Both the position numbers and the translations under genes were made by a program. Shown in pieces: positions 32,863-42,152 of a stretch of 64,000 nucleotides of DNA (positions are counted from its first letter, which is position 1; the number at the start of each line of letters is the position of its first letter). The notes beneath the pieces were generated by a model. It made no database searches. It saw only the letters and a list, made by a program, of their open reading frames with translations, and had not been told where the DNA came from. Source of the stretch: CANJBX01 sp035556735 (GTDB taxonomy: Bacteria; Pseudomonadota; Alphaproteobacteria; Rhizobiales; Xanthobacteraceae); contig DATMFF010000004.1 of assembly GCA_035556735.1 (NCBI GenBank), positions 1 through 64,000 on the forward strand, in the 5' to 3' direction.

Positions 32863-32919
32863 CGCGTGGAACCACGCGATCGCTGTGGAGGAGTAGCCCG
32901 CGAGGACGCGCCTTTTTTT
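32863..32919 (+). promoter_or_regulatory. Two hairpins with T-tract in the rpsA leader
   Basis: Hairpin 1 is CGCGTG-GAAC-CACGCG (32863-32878). Hairpin 2 is CGCG-AGGA-CGCG (32899-32910), followed by CC and seven T. The pair lies about 150 bases before the rpsA start. It could be an attenuator or a structure bound by S1 itself, as S1 is known to autoregulate in other bacteria. The second stem is short, so this is tentative. Confidence 0.4.
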
Positions 32920-33068
32920 GAAGCGCTCCGGACTGCACCATCGTTCCGACCGCTCGGTTTGCGCGCCGGCCTGCCGGTCATTCGGCAGTTGCTGGGGTCT
33001 TTTCCGACCTCCAGCCCGCGCGTTCGGAACGTCCGTCACACCAGCCGTCGGCGCTACCAGGAGAGTTC

Positions 33069-34775
33069 ATGGCTAATGCCACCAGTGCCGCGCCGTCGCG
33101 CGAAGACTTTGCGAAGCTGCTCGACGAGTCGTTCGGCAGCGGCAATCTGAATGAAGGATCGGTCGTCAAGGGCACGATCGTCGCCATCGAGAAGGACCTC
33201 GCGGTCATCGACGTCGGCCTGAAGATGGAAGGGCGCGTGGCCCTTCGTGAATTCGCCGGCCCGGGCCGGCAGAGCGACCTCAAGGTCGGAGACGAGGTCG
33301 AGGTTTATCTCGAGCGGATCGAGAACGCGCTCGGCGAAGCGGTCCTCTCGCGCGACAAGGCGCGGCGTGAGGAAAGCTGGGGCAAGCTCGAGAAGGCGTT
33401 CCAGGCCAACGAGAAGGTCAACGGCATCATCTTCAATCAGGTCAAGGGCGGCTTCACGGTCGACCTCGACGGCGCCGTGGCGTTCCTGCCGCGCTCGCAG
33501 GTCGACATCCGTCCGATCCGCGACGTCACGCCGCTGATGAACGCACCGCAGCCGTTCCAGATTCTCAAGATGGACCGCCGCCGCGGCAACATCGTCGTGT
33601 CGCGCCGCACCGTGCTCGAAGAGACTCGCGCCGAGCAGCGCCAGGAGCTGGTGCAGAACCTCGAAGAGGGGCAGGTCATCGACGGCGTGGTCAAGAACAT
33701 CACCGACTACGGCGCGTTCGTGGACCTCGGCGGCATCGACGGCCTGCTGCACGTCACCGACATCGCCTGGCGCCGCGTCAATCACCCGACCGAGGTGCTC
33801 AACATCGGCCAGCAGGTGAAGGTCAAGATCATCAAGATCAACCACGAGACGCACCGCATCTCGCTCGGCATGAAGCAGCTTCAGGCCGATCCGTGGCAGG
33901 GCATCGAGGCCAAGTACCCGATCGGCATGCGCATGAAGGGCCGCGTGACCAACATCACCGATTACGGCGCCTTCGTGGAGCTGGAGCCGGGCATCGAAGG
34001 CCTGATCCACGTGTCCGAGATGTCGTGGACGAAGAAGAACGTGCATCCGGGAAAGATCGTCTCCACCTCGCAGGAAGTCGAGGTGCAGATCCTGGAAGTC
34101 GATTCCGTCAAGCGCCGCATCTCGCTCGGCCTCAAGCAGACCATGCGCAATCCGTGGGAGGTCTTCGTCGAGAAGCATCCGCCGGGATCGGTCGTCGAAG
34201 GCGAGGTCAAGAACAAGACCGAGTTCGGGCTGTTCCTCGGCCTCGACGGCGACATCGACGGGATGGTCCACCTGTCCGACCTGGACTGGAAGCGCCCGGG
34301 CGAGCAGGTCATCGAGGAGTACAAGAAGGGCGACATGGTCAAGGCCGTCGTCCTCGACGTCGACGTGGAGAAGGAGCGCATCTCGCTCGGCGTGAAGCAG
34401 CTCGCCGGCGATCCCTTTGCTGAGGCCGGCGATCTCAAGAAGGGCGACGTCGTGACCTGCGAAGTCGTGGACGTGAAGGACTCCGGCATCGACGTGAAGG
34501 TCGTCGGCACGGACCTCACCACCTTCGTCAAGCGTTCGGAGCTGGCACGCGACCGCGAGGAGCAGCGGCCCGAGCGCTATCAGGTCGGCCAGAAGGTCGA
34601 CGCGCGCGTCACCCAGTTCGACCGCCGCACCCACAAGGTGCAGGTGTCGATCCGCGCGCTCGAAGTCGCCGAGGAAAAGGAAGCCATCGCGCAGTACGGG
34701 TCCTCGGACTCCGGTGCGACGCTGGGCGACATCCTCGGCACCGCGCTCAAGCGCGCGGAAAAGGACAAGGAGTAA
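33069..34775 (+). CDS. rpsA: 30S ribosomal protein S1
   Basis: A 568-residue protein with six S1 RNA-binding repeats, the standard number. Typical repeat text includes GVVKNITDYGAFVDLGGIDG, GRVTNITDYGAFVELEPGIE and ISLGMKQL/ISLGVKQL ends. It brings mRNA to the 30S subunit. AGGAGAG lies just before the ATG. Transcription from the candidate promoter at 32783 seems likely, in addition to read-through from cmk. Confidence 0.98.
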   Translation: MANATSAAPSREDFAKLLDESFGSGNLNEGSVVKGTIVAIEKDLAVIDVGLKMEGRVALREFAGPGRQSDLKVGDEVEVYLERIENALGEAVLSRDKARREESWGKLEKAFQANEKVNGIIFNQVKGGFTVDLDGAVAFLPRSQVDIRPIRDVTPLMNAPQPFQILKMDRRRGNIVVSRRTVLEETRAEQRQELVQNLEEGQVIDGVVKNITDYGAFVDLGGIDGLLHVTDIAWRRVNHPTEVLNIGQQVKVKIIKINHETHRISLGMKQLQADPWQGIEAKYPIGMRMKGRVTNITDYGAFVELEPGIEGLIHVSEMSWTKKNVHPGKIVSTSQEVEVQILEVDSVKRRISLGLKQTMRNPWEVFVEKHPPGSVVEGEVKNKTEFGLFLGLDGDIDGMVHLSDLDWKRPGEQVIEEYKKGDMVKAVVLDVDVEKERISLGVKQLAGDPFAEAGDLKKGDVVTCEVVDVKDSGIDVKVVGTDLTTFVKRSELARDREEQRPERYQVGQKVDARVTQFDRRTHKVQVSIRALEVAEEKEAIAQYGSSDSGATLGDILGTALKRAEKDKE

Positions 34776-34783
34776 ACCTCGGT

Positions 34784-34816
34784 GCGGGGCGACGCTCTTG
34801 TCGAGGGTCGCCCCGC
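34784..34816 (+). terminator. Hairpin after rpsA
   Basis: A perfect 10-bp stem, GCGGGGCGAC with GTCGCCCCGC, and a 13-base loop start 9 bases beyond the rpsA stop. No T run follows, so it may stabilise the mRNA 3' end or act as a partial terminator. Confidence 0.6.
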
Positions 34817-34926
34817 TCCGCCTCCTTGCATCAGCGTGATCGAATGAGGACGCCGCTCTTCGTTGGTCAGGCTCGCCGTCTCGGACGAGCGTCAGCACCC
34901 ATCATCCGCCACAGAGGAGCCTGAAC

Positions 34927-35910
34927 ATGTCGATGGATGCCGATGCCATCGTCGATCGCCGCAGGTTGCGCCGCAAGCTCACGACCTGGCGGGTCGCTGC
35001 ATTCCTGCTCGCGCTGCTCGCCATCCTCGGCGCGCTCTATGCGGTCTACGGCCGCGATATCGCCATGGCGGGCCGGCCCGGCGCCTACATCGCGCGCGTG
35101 AAGATCCAGGGCCTCATCCGCGGCGACGCAGAACGGGTCGAGGCTCTCGATCGTCTCGCGCGCTCCCGAGCCCGCGCCGTGATCGTTCACGTCGACAGCC
35201 CCGGCGGCACCACCGCAGGCTCCGAGCAGCTCCACGATGCGCTGCGTCGCGTCGCCAGTCAGAAGCCGATGGTCGTGGTGGTCGACAGCCTGGCCGCCTC
35301 CGGTGGCTACATCGCCGCTCTCGCGGGCGATCATATCGTGGCCCAGGGCACCTCGCTCGTCGGTTCGATCGGGGTCCTGTTCCAGTATCCCAACGTTGCG
35401 GAGCTGATGAAGACGCTCGGCGTGAAGGTGGAAGAGATCAAGTCGTCGCCCCTCAAGGCTGCGCCGAGCGCGTTCGAGCCGACCAGCCCCGAGGCGCGCA
35501 ATGCGGTCGAGGCGCTCGTGAAGGATTCCTACGCCTGGTTCCGGGGTCTTGTGGCCACCCGCCGCCAGCTCGAGGGCGAGGGGCTCGATCGCGTCGCCGA
35601 CGGGCGCGTGTTCACCGGCCGGCAGGCCGTCGAGCTCAAGCTGATCGACCAACTCGGTGACGAAAAGACCGCGATCGCCTGGCTCGCCAAGGAGCGCGGG
35701 ATCGACGAGAAGACCCAGGTCCGCGACTGGCCGCTCAAGGACCGCTTCAGCGACCTGTCCTTTCTTCATCTCGGCGCGGTCGCCGTGCTCGATGCGCTGG
35801 GTCTGAAGGCGCTATCGGAGCGCTTCGCAACTGCGGGAACGGTGCAGGCGATCGAGAGACTCAACCTTGACGGCCTTCTGGCGCTTTGGCACCCTGCCTC
35901 CACTAACTAG
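34927..35910 (+). CDS. sppA: Signal peptide peptidase SppA
   Basis: A 327-residue inner-membrane protease of the short SppA type. One N-terminal membrane segment spans about 22-42. Catalytic Ser S125 is in DSLAASGGYIAA and the general-base Lys K177 is in KSSPLKAAPS. It degrades signal peptides left in the membrane. GAGGAG lies before the ATG. The arrangement rpsA-sppA-ihfB is conserved in relatives. Confidence 0.95.
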   Translation: MSMDADAIVDRRRLRRKLTTWRVAAFLLALLAILGALYAVYGRDIAMAGRPGAYIARVKIQGLIRGDAERVEALDRLARSRARAVIVHVDSPGGTTAGSEQLHDALRRVASQKPMVVVVDSLAASGGYIAALAGDHIVAQGTSLVGSIGVLFQYPNVAELMKTLGVKVEEIKSSPLKAAPSAFEPTSPEARNAVEALVKDSYAWFRGLVATRRQLEGEGLDRVADGRVFTGRQAVELKLIDQLGDEKTAIAWLAKERGIDEKTQVRDWPLKDRFSDLSFLHLGAVAVLDALGLKALSERFATAGTVQAIERLNLDGLLALWHPASTN

Positions 35911-36019
35911 CGGCGGGCGATCAGAATTTTCTGGCCAAGCGGCGACTTAACAGGTCTTGGCGGGAAGCTTTCGTTTGCCGGATAACAACAGGGACCAGCG
36001 GGCAAACGGCAGCGGATCG

Positions 36020-36310
36020 ATGATCAAATCGGAACTCGTTCAGCGCGTGGCCGCGCAGAATCCTCACCTCTATCAGCGTGACGTCGAGAACATCGTCAAC
36101 GCGATCTTCGGCGAGATCGTCGCCGCGCTCGCGCGCGGCGATCGCGTGGAATTGCGCGGTTTTGGCGCGTTCTCGGTCAAGCACCGCCCCGCGCGCACGG
36201 GCCGCAATCCCCGCACGGGTGCACATGTGGCCGTCGAGCAGAAGCATGTGCCGTTCTTCAAGACCGGCAAGGAAATGCGCGAGCGGCTGAACCAGGAGCC
36301 GACCGGCTGA
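36020..36310 (+). CDS. ihfB: Integration host factor subunit beta
   Basis: A 96-residue HU/IHF family DNA-bending protein. MIKSELVQRVAAQNPHLYQ at the start, ELRGFGAFSVKHRPARTGRNP in the arm, and the VPFFKTGKEMRERLN end are those of IHF beta. It pairs with IHF alpha, encoded elsewhere, and also supports sigma54 promoters, which is relevant to the nitrate region. The start is ATG 36020; upstream in-frame codons lack family similarity. Confidence 0.96.
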   Translation: MIKSELVQRVAAQNPHLYQRDVENIVNAIFGEIVAALARGDRVELRGFGAFSVKHRPARTGRNPRTGAHVAVEQKHVPFFKTGKEMRERLNQEPTG

Positions 36311-36387
36311 GCGGCAAGACGGCGCTTGATGCCAACTCCATACGCCGCGGCGTCGTGCGCCGCGCCGGCAGGTGAGGAGCCCGCGTC

Positions 36388-36747
36388 ATGCGAAAATTCC
36401 TGAAGGCTCTCATCCTCGTTCCGCTGGCGCTGGTCATCATCGTGTTCGCCATCGCGAACCGGCAGATGGTCACCTTCACCCTCGATCCCTTCGGTGATCG
36501 GACGCTGGCGTTCTCCCTCCCGTTGTTTGCGCTGGCCTTCATTCTCGTCATCCTCGGGGTCATCCTCGGCGGGGTGGCCGCCTGGCTGCGGCAGCACAAG
36601 TGGCGCCGCGCCGCGCATCAGCTCGAATACGAGGTGAACGCGCTGCGTGCGGAGCGCGACGCGCTCAAGCGCGCCCTTGCCACCGGGCCGGCCTCCGGCC
36701 AGGGGGCAGACCTGCCGCGGATCGCACAGCGGCCGCCGGCGGCCTAA
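36388..36747 (+). CDS. lapA: LapA domain (DUF1049) inner-membrane protein
   Basis: A 119-residue protein with two membrane segments (about 5-22 and 43-66), the motif AIANRQMVTFTLDPFG between them, and a cytoplasmic coiled-coil tail (residues 70-100). This matches LapA-type proteins that influence lipopolysaccharide assembly. It sits between ihfB and trpF, its usual place in relatives. Preceded by GAGGAG. Confidence 0.88.
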   Translation: MRKFLKALILVPLALVIIVFAIANRQMVTFTLDPFGDRTLAFSLPLFALAFILVILGVILGGVAAWLRQHKWRRAAHQLEYEVNALRAERDALKRALATGPASGQGADLPRIAQRPPAA

Positions 36748-36806
36748 CCCGCTCGACCCCCGAGACAAATGGCTCCAGGAGGGGTAGAACCCCGCGCGGA
36801 GAAGCC

Positions 36807-37457
36807 ATGCCCGTGATTGTCAAGATTTGCGGCCTTTCGACCCCTGAGACGCTCGACGTCGCGCTCGACGCCGGCGCGGACATGGTCGGCTTCGTGTTCT
36901 TCCCGCCGTCGCCCCGCAACCTGACCCTCGCGCAGGCACGTGCGCTGGCGGGGCGCGTCGGTGGACGGGCCCAGAAGGTGGCCCTTTCGGTGGACGCGGA
37001 CGATGCCCTGCATGCCGCCGTGATCGAGGCGCTTGCCCCCGACATGCTTCAGCTTCACGGCAACGAGACGCCGGAGCGCGTCGTTGCGGTGAAGGAGCGG
37101 TTCGGGCTGCCGGTGATGAAGGTCATCCCGGTGCAGGACAGGACCGATCTTGCGGCGGTGGCGCAATACAGCCCTGTTGCCGACCGCCTGCTGTTCGATG
37201 CGCGGGCCCCGCGCGAGGCCACGCGGCCGGGCGGGCTCGGCAAGACCTTCGATTGGCATGTGCTTGAGAACCTTCCCGCGCACCTGCCGTTCATGCTGTC
37301 GGGCGGGCTCGATGCCGCGAACGTCGCCGAGGCCTTGGGCATCACCCACGCGGCCGGCGTCGACGTATCCTCCGGCGTCGAACGTGCGCCCGGCGTCAAG
37401 GACCCCGACAGGATCCGTGCTTTCGTGCGCGCTGCGCGCGCCGCCATTCAGCAATGA
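36807..37457 (+). CDS. trpF: Phosphoribosylanthranilate isomerase
   Basis: A 216-residue TIM barrel catalysing the third step of tryptophan synthesis. Catalytic Cys is in VKICGLSTPE and catalytic Asp in LLFDARAP; phosphate is bound by FMLSGGLDAANV and GVDVSSGVE. It starts 59 bases after lapA and ends 7 bases before trpB. Confidence 0.97.
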   Translation: MPVIVKICGLSTPETLDVALDAGADMVGFVFFPPSPRNLTLAQARALAGRVGGRAQKVALSVDADDALHAAVIEALAPDMLQLHGNETPERVVAVKERFGLPVMKVIPVQDRTDLAAVAQYSPVADRLLFDARAPREATRPGGLGKTFDWHVLENLPAHLPFMLSGGLDAANVAEALGITHAAGVDVSSGVERAPGVKDPDRIRAFVRAARAAIQQ

Positions 37458-37464
37458 GCCCGGC

Positions 37465-38682
37465 ATGAGCATTCAGCAACCGAATTCCTTCCGCACCGGT
37501 CCCGACGAGCGCGGGCATTTCGGAATCTATGGCGGCCGCTTCGTCGCCGAGACCTTGATGCCGCTCATTCTGGCGCTGGAGAAGGCCTATGCGCAGGCCA
37601 AGGCGGATCCTGCATTCAAGGCCGAGATGGACGGCTACCTGACGCACTACGTCGGGCGGCCAAGCCCGCTCTATTTCGCGGAGCGCATGACGGAGCACCT
37701 CGGTGGTGCGAAGATCTATTTCAAGCGCGAGGAACTCAACCACACGGGCGCGCACAAGGTGAACAACGTGCTCGGCCAGATCATGCTGGCCCGCCGCATG
37801 GGCAAGACGCGCGTGATCGCCGAAACGGGCGCCGGGATGCACGGCGTCGCCACGGCGACGCTGTGCGCGCGCTTCGGCCTGCCGTGCGTCGTCTACATGG
37901 GCTCGGTCGACGTCGAGCGACAGAAGCAGAACGTCTTTCGCATGAAGATGCTGGGCGCCGAGGTGCGGCCGGTGGAGAGCGGCGCCAAGACGCTCAAGGA
38001 TGCGATGAACGAGGCGCTGCGCGATTGGGTGACCAACGTCGAGGACACGTTCTACTGCATTGGGACCGTCGCGGGGCCGCATCCCTATCCGATGATGGTG
38101 CGCGACTTCCAGTGCGTGATCGGGCGCGAGACACGCGAGCAGATGATCGCGGCCGAGGGCCGCCTGCCGAATTCCCTGGTCGCATGCATCGGCGGCGGCT
38201 CGAACGCCATGGGATTGTTCCATCCCTTTCTGGACGACCGCGACGTCGAGATCTACGGCGTCGAGGCAGCAGGCCACGGGCTGGAGACGGGCCTGCATGC
38301 GGCCTCGATTGCCGGCGGACGCCCCGGCGTCCTCCATGGCAACCGCACCTACCTCCTGATGAATTCCGACGGCCAGATCAACGAGGCGCATTCGATCTCG
38401 GCCGGCCTCGACTATCCCGGCATCGGACCCGAGCACGCGTGGCTCAAGGACATGGGACGAGTCACCTTCCTGTCGGCCACCGACGATGAGGCGCTCGATG
38501 CGTTCCAGAAGTGCTCGAAGCTCGAGGGTATCATTCCAGCGCTGGAGTCGGCGCACGCCATCGCCAAGGTGATGGAACTCGCGCCGAAGAAGCCGAAGGA
38601 TCACCTCATGGTCATCAATCTGTCGGGTCGCGGCGACAAAGACCTCGCGAGCGTGGCCGCGCATCTGGGAAACACGATCTGA
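37465..38682 (+). CDS. trpB: Tryptophan synthase beta chain
   Basis: A 405-residue PLP enzyme that joins indole and serine. The PLP Lys is in LNHTGAHKVNN, the phosphate loop is GGGSNAMG, and EGIIPALESAHA lies near the C-terminus. The stop codon shares one base with the trpA start (TGATG), so the two subunits are coupled. Confidence 0.98.
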   Translation: MSIQQPNSFRTGPDERGHFGIYGGRFVAETLMPLILALEKAYAQAKADPAFKAEMDGYLTHYVGRPSPLYFAERMTEHLGGAKIYFKREELNHTGAHKVNNVLGQIMLARRMGKTRVIAETGAGMHGVATATLCARFGLPCVVYMGSVDVERQKQNVFRMKMLGAEVRPVESGAKTLKDAMNEALRDWVTNVEDTFYCIGTVAGPHPYPMMVRDFQCVIGRETREQMIAAEGRLPNSLVACIGGGSNAMGLFHPFLDDRDVEIYGVEAAGHGLETGLHAASIAGGRPGVLHGNRTYLLMNSDGQINEAHSISAGLDYPGIGPEHAWLKDMGRVTFLSATDDEALDAFQKCSKLEGIIPALESAHAIAKVMELAPKKPKDHLMVINLSGRGDKDLASVAAHLGNTI

Positions 38683-39518
38683 TGAGCAGCCGGATCGAAA
38701 AGCGATTTGCCGCCCTCAAGCAGGAGGGTCGCGCCGCACTCGTGACCTTCACCATGGCGGGCGATCCCGACTACGAAACCTCGCTGGCCGTCACTCAGGC
38801 GCTGCCGCCAGCCGGTGCCGACGTGATCGAGCTCGGCATGCCGTTCACGGATCCGATGGCGGATGGCCCCGCCATCCAGGCGGCGGGGCTGCGCGCCCTG
38901 CACGGTGGCCAGGACATGATCAAGACGCTTGCGCTCGTGCGCGAGTTCCGCATGCGCGACAACGACACGCCCATCGTGCTGATGGGCTATTACAATCCGA
39001 TCTACATCTATGGCGTGGAGAAGTTCCTGGCCGATGCCAAGGCGGTCGGCGTCGACGGCCTGATCGTCGTCGATCTTCCGCCCGAAGAGGATGATGAACT
39101 GTGCCTGCCAGCGCTGCGCGCGGGCCTCAGCTTCATCCGCCTTGCGACGCCCACGACCGACGACGCGCGCTTGCCGACCGTCCTCGCCAATACCTCGGGC
39201 TTCGTCTACTACGTCTCGATTACCGGCATCACGGGTGCAGCGACGCCGGACGCCGGCAAGGTCAATGCCGCGGTATCGCGTATCAAGCGGCACACGGCGC
39301 TGCCCGTCTGCGTCGGGTTCGGCGTGCGCACGCCCGAAACGGCCGCCACGATCGCCCGTGGCGCGGACGGCGTCGTGGTGGGGTCCGCACTCGTCGATGC
39401 GGTCCGCGCAAGCCTGCGTGATGGCAAGGCGACGCCGCAGACCGTCAGCGCCGTGACCACGCTCGTGGGCGCTCTGGCCGCCGGCGTGCGCGGGGCACGG
39501 CTCAAGGCCGCTGAATAG
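38682..39518 (+). CDS. trpA: Tryptophan synthase alpha chain
   Basis: A 278-residue TIM barrel that releases indole from indole-3-glycerol phosphate. The catalytic Glu is in DVIELGMPFTDPMADGP and the catalytic Asp in GLIVVDLPPEE; the C-terminal GFGVRTPE and GVVVGSALVDA bind phosphate. The start overlaps trpB by one base. The 148 bases to accD hold no gene. Confidence 0.98.
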   Translation: MSSRIEKRFAALKQEGRAALVTFTMAGDPDYETSLAVTQALPPAGADVIELGMPFTDPMADGPAIQAAGLRALHGGQDMIKTLALVREFRMRDNDTPIVLMGYYNPIYIYGVEKFLADAKAVGVDGLIVVDLPPEEDDELCLPALRAGLSFIRLATPTTDDARLPTVLANTSGFVYYVSITGITGAATPDAGKVNAAVSRIKRHTALPVCVGFGVRTPETAATIARGADGVVVGSALVDAVRASLRDGKATPQTVSAVTTLVGALAAGVRGARLKAAE

Positions 39519-39666
39519 TTAAAGCCGTTGCAGATGCGGCCGCTCAGTCCATATGTGCGAGATGTCTTGGACCGCTCGCGTGCGGGTTTCGGGCATCACG
39601 GCATTCGGTCCGGGCGACGTGGGCCGGTTTGAGGTATGATCGGTCGCAGCTAGGGAAGCCGCGTTC

Positions 39667-40590
39667 ATGAACTGGATCTCCAATGTCGTCCGGCCGAAGA
39701 TCCGCAACATCTTGGCCCGGCGCGAGACGCCCGAAAATCTCTGGATCAAGTGTCCGGAGACGGGGCAGCTCGTGTTCTTCAAGGACGTCGAGGCCAACCA
39801 GTTCGTCATCCCCGGTTCCGACTACCACATGCGCATGGGAGCGGTGGCGCGCCTCAAGTCGATCTTCGACGGCGAGCATTGGCTCGACATCGGCGTACCG
39901 GAGGTTCCGGTTGATCCGCTCAAGTTTCGCGACGAGCGCCGTTACACGGACCGTCTCAAGGATGCCCGAGCCAAGACCGGCCTCAACGACGCGGTGAAGC
40001 TCGGCTATGGGCGGCTCGACGGATTGCCGGTGGTCGTCGGCGTGCAGGACTTCGACTTCATGGGCGGCTCGCTCGGCATGGCCGCGGGCGAGGCGGTGGT
40101 GAAGGGCCTGGAGACCGCTGTCGACAAGGGCACGCCGTTCATCATGTTCGCCGCATCGGGCGGCGCGCGCATGCAGGAGGGCATCCTCGCCCTCATGCAG
40201 CTGCCGCGCACCACCGTCGCGGTGCAGCGGTTGCGCGAAGCACACCTGCCCTACATCGTCGTGCTCACCAATCCGACCACCGGCGGCGTTACCGCGTCCT
40301 ACGCCATGCTGGGCGACGTGCATATCGCCGAGCCCGGCGCGCTCATCGGCTTTGCGGGTCCGCGCGTGATCGAGCAGACGATCCGTGAAAAGCTGCCGGA
40401 GGGCTTCCAGAAATCCGAATATCTGCGCGACCACGGCATGGTCGATATGGTCGTGCATCGGCGGGACCTGCGAGCGACGCTGGCGCGGCTGTGCCGGCTA
40501 CTGACCAAGGCCGGCCCGTCGCCGGGGCCCTCCGAGGTGACGGGAGAAGCGCCGGATGCGCTTGCGTTGCCGGCCCCGGCCGAGGCATGA
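39667..40590 (+). CDS. accD: Acetyl-CoA carboxylase carboxyltransferase subunit beta, degenerate zinc ribbon
   Basis: A 307-residue subunit that transfers carboxyl from biotin to acetyl-CoA for fatty acid synthesis. The crotonase-like body is complete (DFDFMGGSLGMAAGEAVVKG, FAASGGARMQEG, NPTTGGVTASYA, GFAGPRVIEQT). In E. coli the N-terminus binds zinc by four Cys; here only C29 remains (WIKCPETGQLVF), and the second pair is replaced by FVIPGSDYHM. The ribbon fold may persist without metal. The trpA-accD-folC order is conserved in relatives. Confidence 0.96.
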   Translation: MNWISNVVRPKIRNILARRETPENLWIKCPETGQLVFFKDVEANQFVIPGSDYHMRMGAVARLKSIFDGEHWLDIGVPEVPVDPLKFRDERRYTDRLKDARAKTGLNDAVKLGYGRLDGLPVVVGVQDFDFMGGSLGMAAGEAVVKGLETAVDKGTPFIMFAASGGARMQEGILALMQLPRTTVAVQRLREAHLPYIVVLTNPTTGGVTASYAMLGDVHIAEPGALIGFAGPRVIEQTIREKLPEGFQKSEYLRDHGMVDMVVHRRDLRATLARLCRLLTKAGPSPGPSEVTGEAPDALALPAPAEA

Positions 40591-40699
40591 GGCGTCCTCG
40601 CGCGGTGCGGCGAGAGGCGCGCGGGCGGCGCCGGGATATCGTCGCAGAGAACCTCCATAAAGCTGCGGCAGTTCCACCGCCTCGTTGGACGACGCGTGC

Positions 40700-41998
40700 A
40701 TGAATCAGGTCGATGCCATCCTCGCGCGCCTCTTGGCGCTGCATCCCAAGCGTATCGATCTGTCGCTCGATCGCATCCGGCGCGTGACCGCGGCGCTCGG
40801 CCATCCCGAACGACGGCTGCCGCCGGTGATCCACGTGGGGGGAACGAACGGCAAGGGTTCGACCGTCGCCTTCATGCGCGCGATGCTGGAAGCTGCGGGC
40901 AAGAGCGTGCACGTGTACACGTCACCCCATCTCGTGCGCATCAACGAGCGGTATCGGTTGGCGGGTGAGCTGGTCAGCGACGCCATGTTGGCGGATGCCC
41001 TTGCGGAGTGCGAGCGCGCCAACGGCGACCATCCGATCACGGTCTTCGAGATCGAGACCGCCGCTGCGTTCCTGCTGTTCTCGCGCGTGCCCGCCGATGC
41101 TCTCCTGCTCGAGATCGGCCTTGGGGGACGGCTCGACGCCACCAACGTCATCGAGCGGCCGCTCGCCAGCGTGATCACGCCGGTTTCGATGGATCACCTC
41201 GAGTTCCTTGGCGACAGTCTGGAGAAGATCGCGTCGGAGAAGGCGGCGATCCTGCGGCGCGGTGTGCCGGCGGTCATCGGGCGGCAGAGCGAGGGGCCCC
41301 TGTCGGTGATCACGCGGCAGGCAGAGGAAGTGGGCGCGCCGCTGTATGTGCTTGGCCAGGAATGGATCGCTGGCGAGGAACGCGGGCGGCTCGTTTATCA
41401 GGACGCACAAGGTCTGATCGACTTGCCGGCGCCGCGCCTGTTTGGTCGCCATCAGTTCGACAATGCCGGCACCGCTATCGCGGCGGTGCGCGCCGCCGGA
41501 CTCGGTCTCTCCCCGCGCGACTTCGAACAGGGGCTGCTGCGGGCGGACTGGCCTGCGCGCATGCAGCGCCTTACGGCCGGGCGGCTGCCGTCGCTGGCCC
41601 CGCCGGGCAGCGAGTTGTGGCTCGACGGCGGCCATAACGCCGAGGGCGGCCGCGCCGTTGCAGCGGCGCTGGCTGATCTGGAAGAGCGCGTGCCGCGCCC
41701 GCTCGTGCTGGTGGTCGGCATGCTGTCGACGAAGGACAGCCTGGGTTTCCTGCGCAACTTCTCGGGTCTCGCGCGCCGCCTCATTGCGGTACCCATGCAT
41801 CAGGACAAAGGGCTCCCGGCCGAAGCCGTTGCGGCGGCCGCGAGCGAAATCGGGATTCCATCGGAGATGGCAGATGACGTGGCAGGGGCCCTGACGCTGA
41901 TCGGGCAGCTCGACCTCGCGCCGCCACGCATCCTTGTCACGGGTTCGCTCTACCTCGCGGGCGAGGTGCTCGCGGCCAACGGCACGCCGCCGCAGTAG
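40700..41998 (+). CDS. folC: Folylpolyglutamate/dihydrofolate synthase
   Basis: A 432-residue Mur-ligase family enzyme that adds glutamate to folates and makes dihydrofolate. The P-loop is HVGGTNGKGST; ADALLLEIGLGGRLDATNV and VITPVSMDHLEFLG are typical, as is LWLDGGHNAEGG in the C-terminal domain. The start is ATG 40700; a TTG five codons upstream is possible. It ends the plus-strand run. Confidence 0.96.
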   Translation: MNQVDAILARLLALHPKRIDLSLDRIRRVTAALGHPERRLPPVIHVGGTNGKGSTVAFMRAMLEAAGKSVHVYTSPHLVRINERYRLAGELVSDAMLADALAECERANGDHPITVFEIETAAAFLLFSRVPADALLLEIGLGGRLDATNVIERPLASVITPVSMDHLEFLGDSLEKIASEKAAILRRGVPAVIGRQSEGPLSVITRQAEEVGAPLYVLGQEWIAGEERGRLVYQDAQGLIDLPAPRLFGRHQFDNAGTAIAAVRAAGLGLSPRDFEQGLLRADWPARMQRLTAGRLPSLAPPGSELWLDGGHNAEGGRAVAAALADLEERVPRPLVLVVGMLSTKDSLGFLRNFSGLARRLIAVPMHQDKGLPAEAVAAAASEIGIPSEMADDVAGALTLIGQLDLAPPRILVTGSLYLAGEVLAANGTPPQ

Positions 41999-42037
41999 TC
42001 CCTCGGGAGCCTGCGTCCCCCGAGGTGCGCAGCTGGG

Positions 42038-42097
42038 CCACAAGGTGCCGACGTTCCGAGAAACCAGCACCTTGTGGAAGTTGTGCGAGTTGTGAGG
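42038..42097 (+). repeat. Hairpin plus tandem 9-mer element, copy 1
   Basis: A perfect 11-bp stem, CCACAAGGTGC (42038-42048) with GCACCTTGTGG (42067-42077), is followed by two near-repeats, GAAGTTGTG and CGAGTTGTG. A second copy in opposite orientation lies at 59985-60043. It sits between the convergent folC and ligase genes and could serve as a terminator. Confidence 0.65.
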
Positions 42098-42152
42098 ATT
42101 TCAACAGCTTGGCGGCTCCCGTCGCGGTGGCGCCGGCCGGCCGTCGTCCCCG

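Noticed and set aside
33054..34898. A 614-codon open frame opposite rpsA
   Set aside because: Full antisense overlap with an unmistakable S1 gene and no family similarity.
36748..36806. A trp attenuator or leader peptide before trpF
   Set aside because: The 59-base gap has no short frame with consecutive Trp codons and no terminator.
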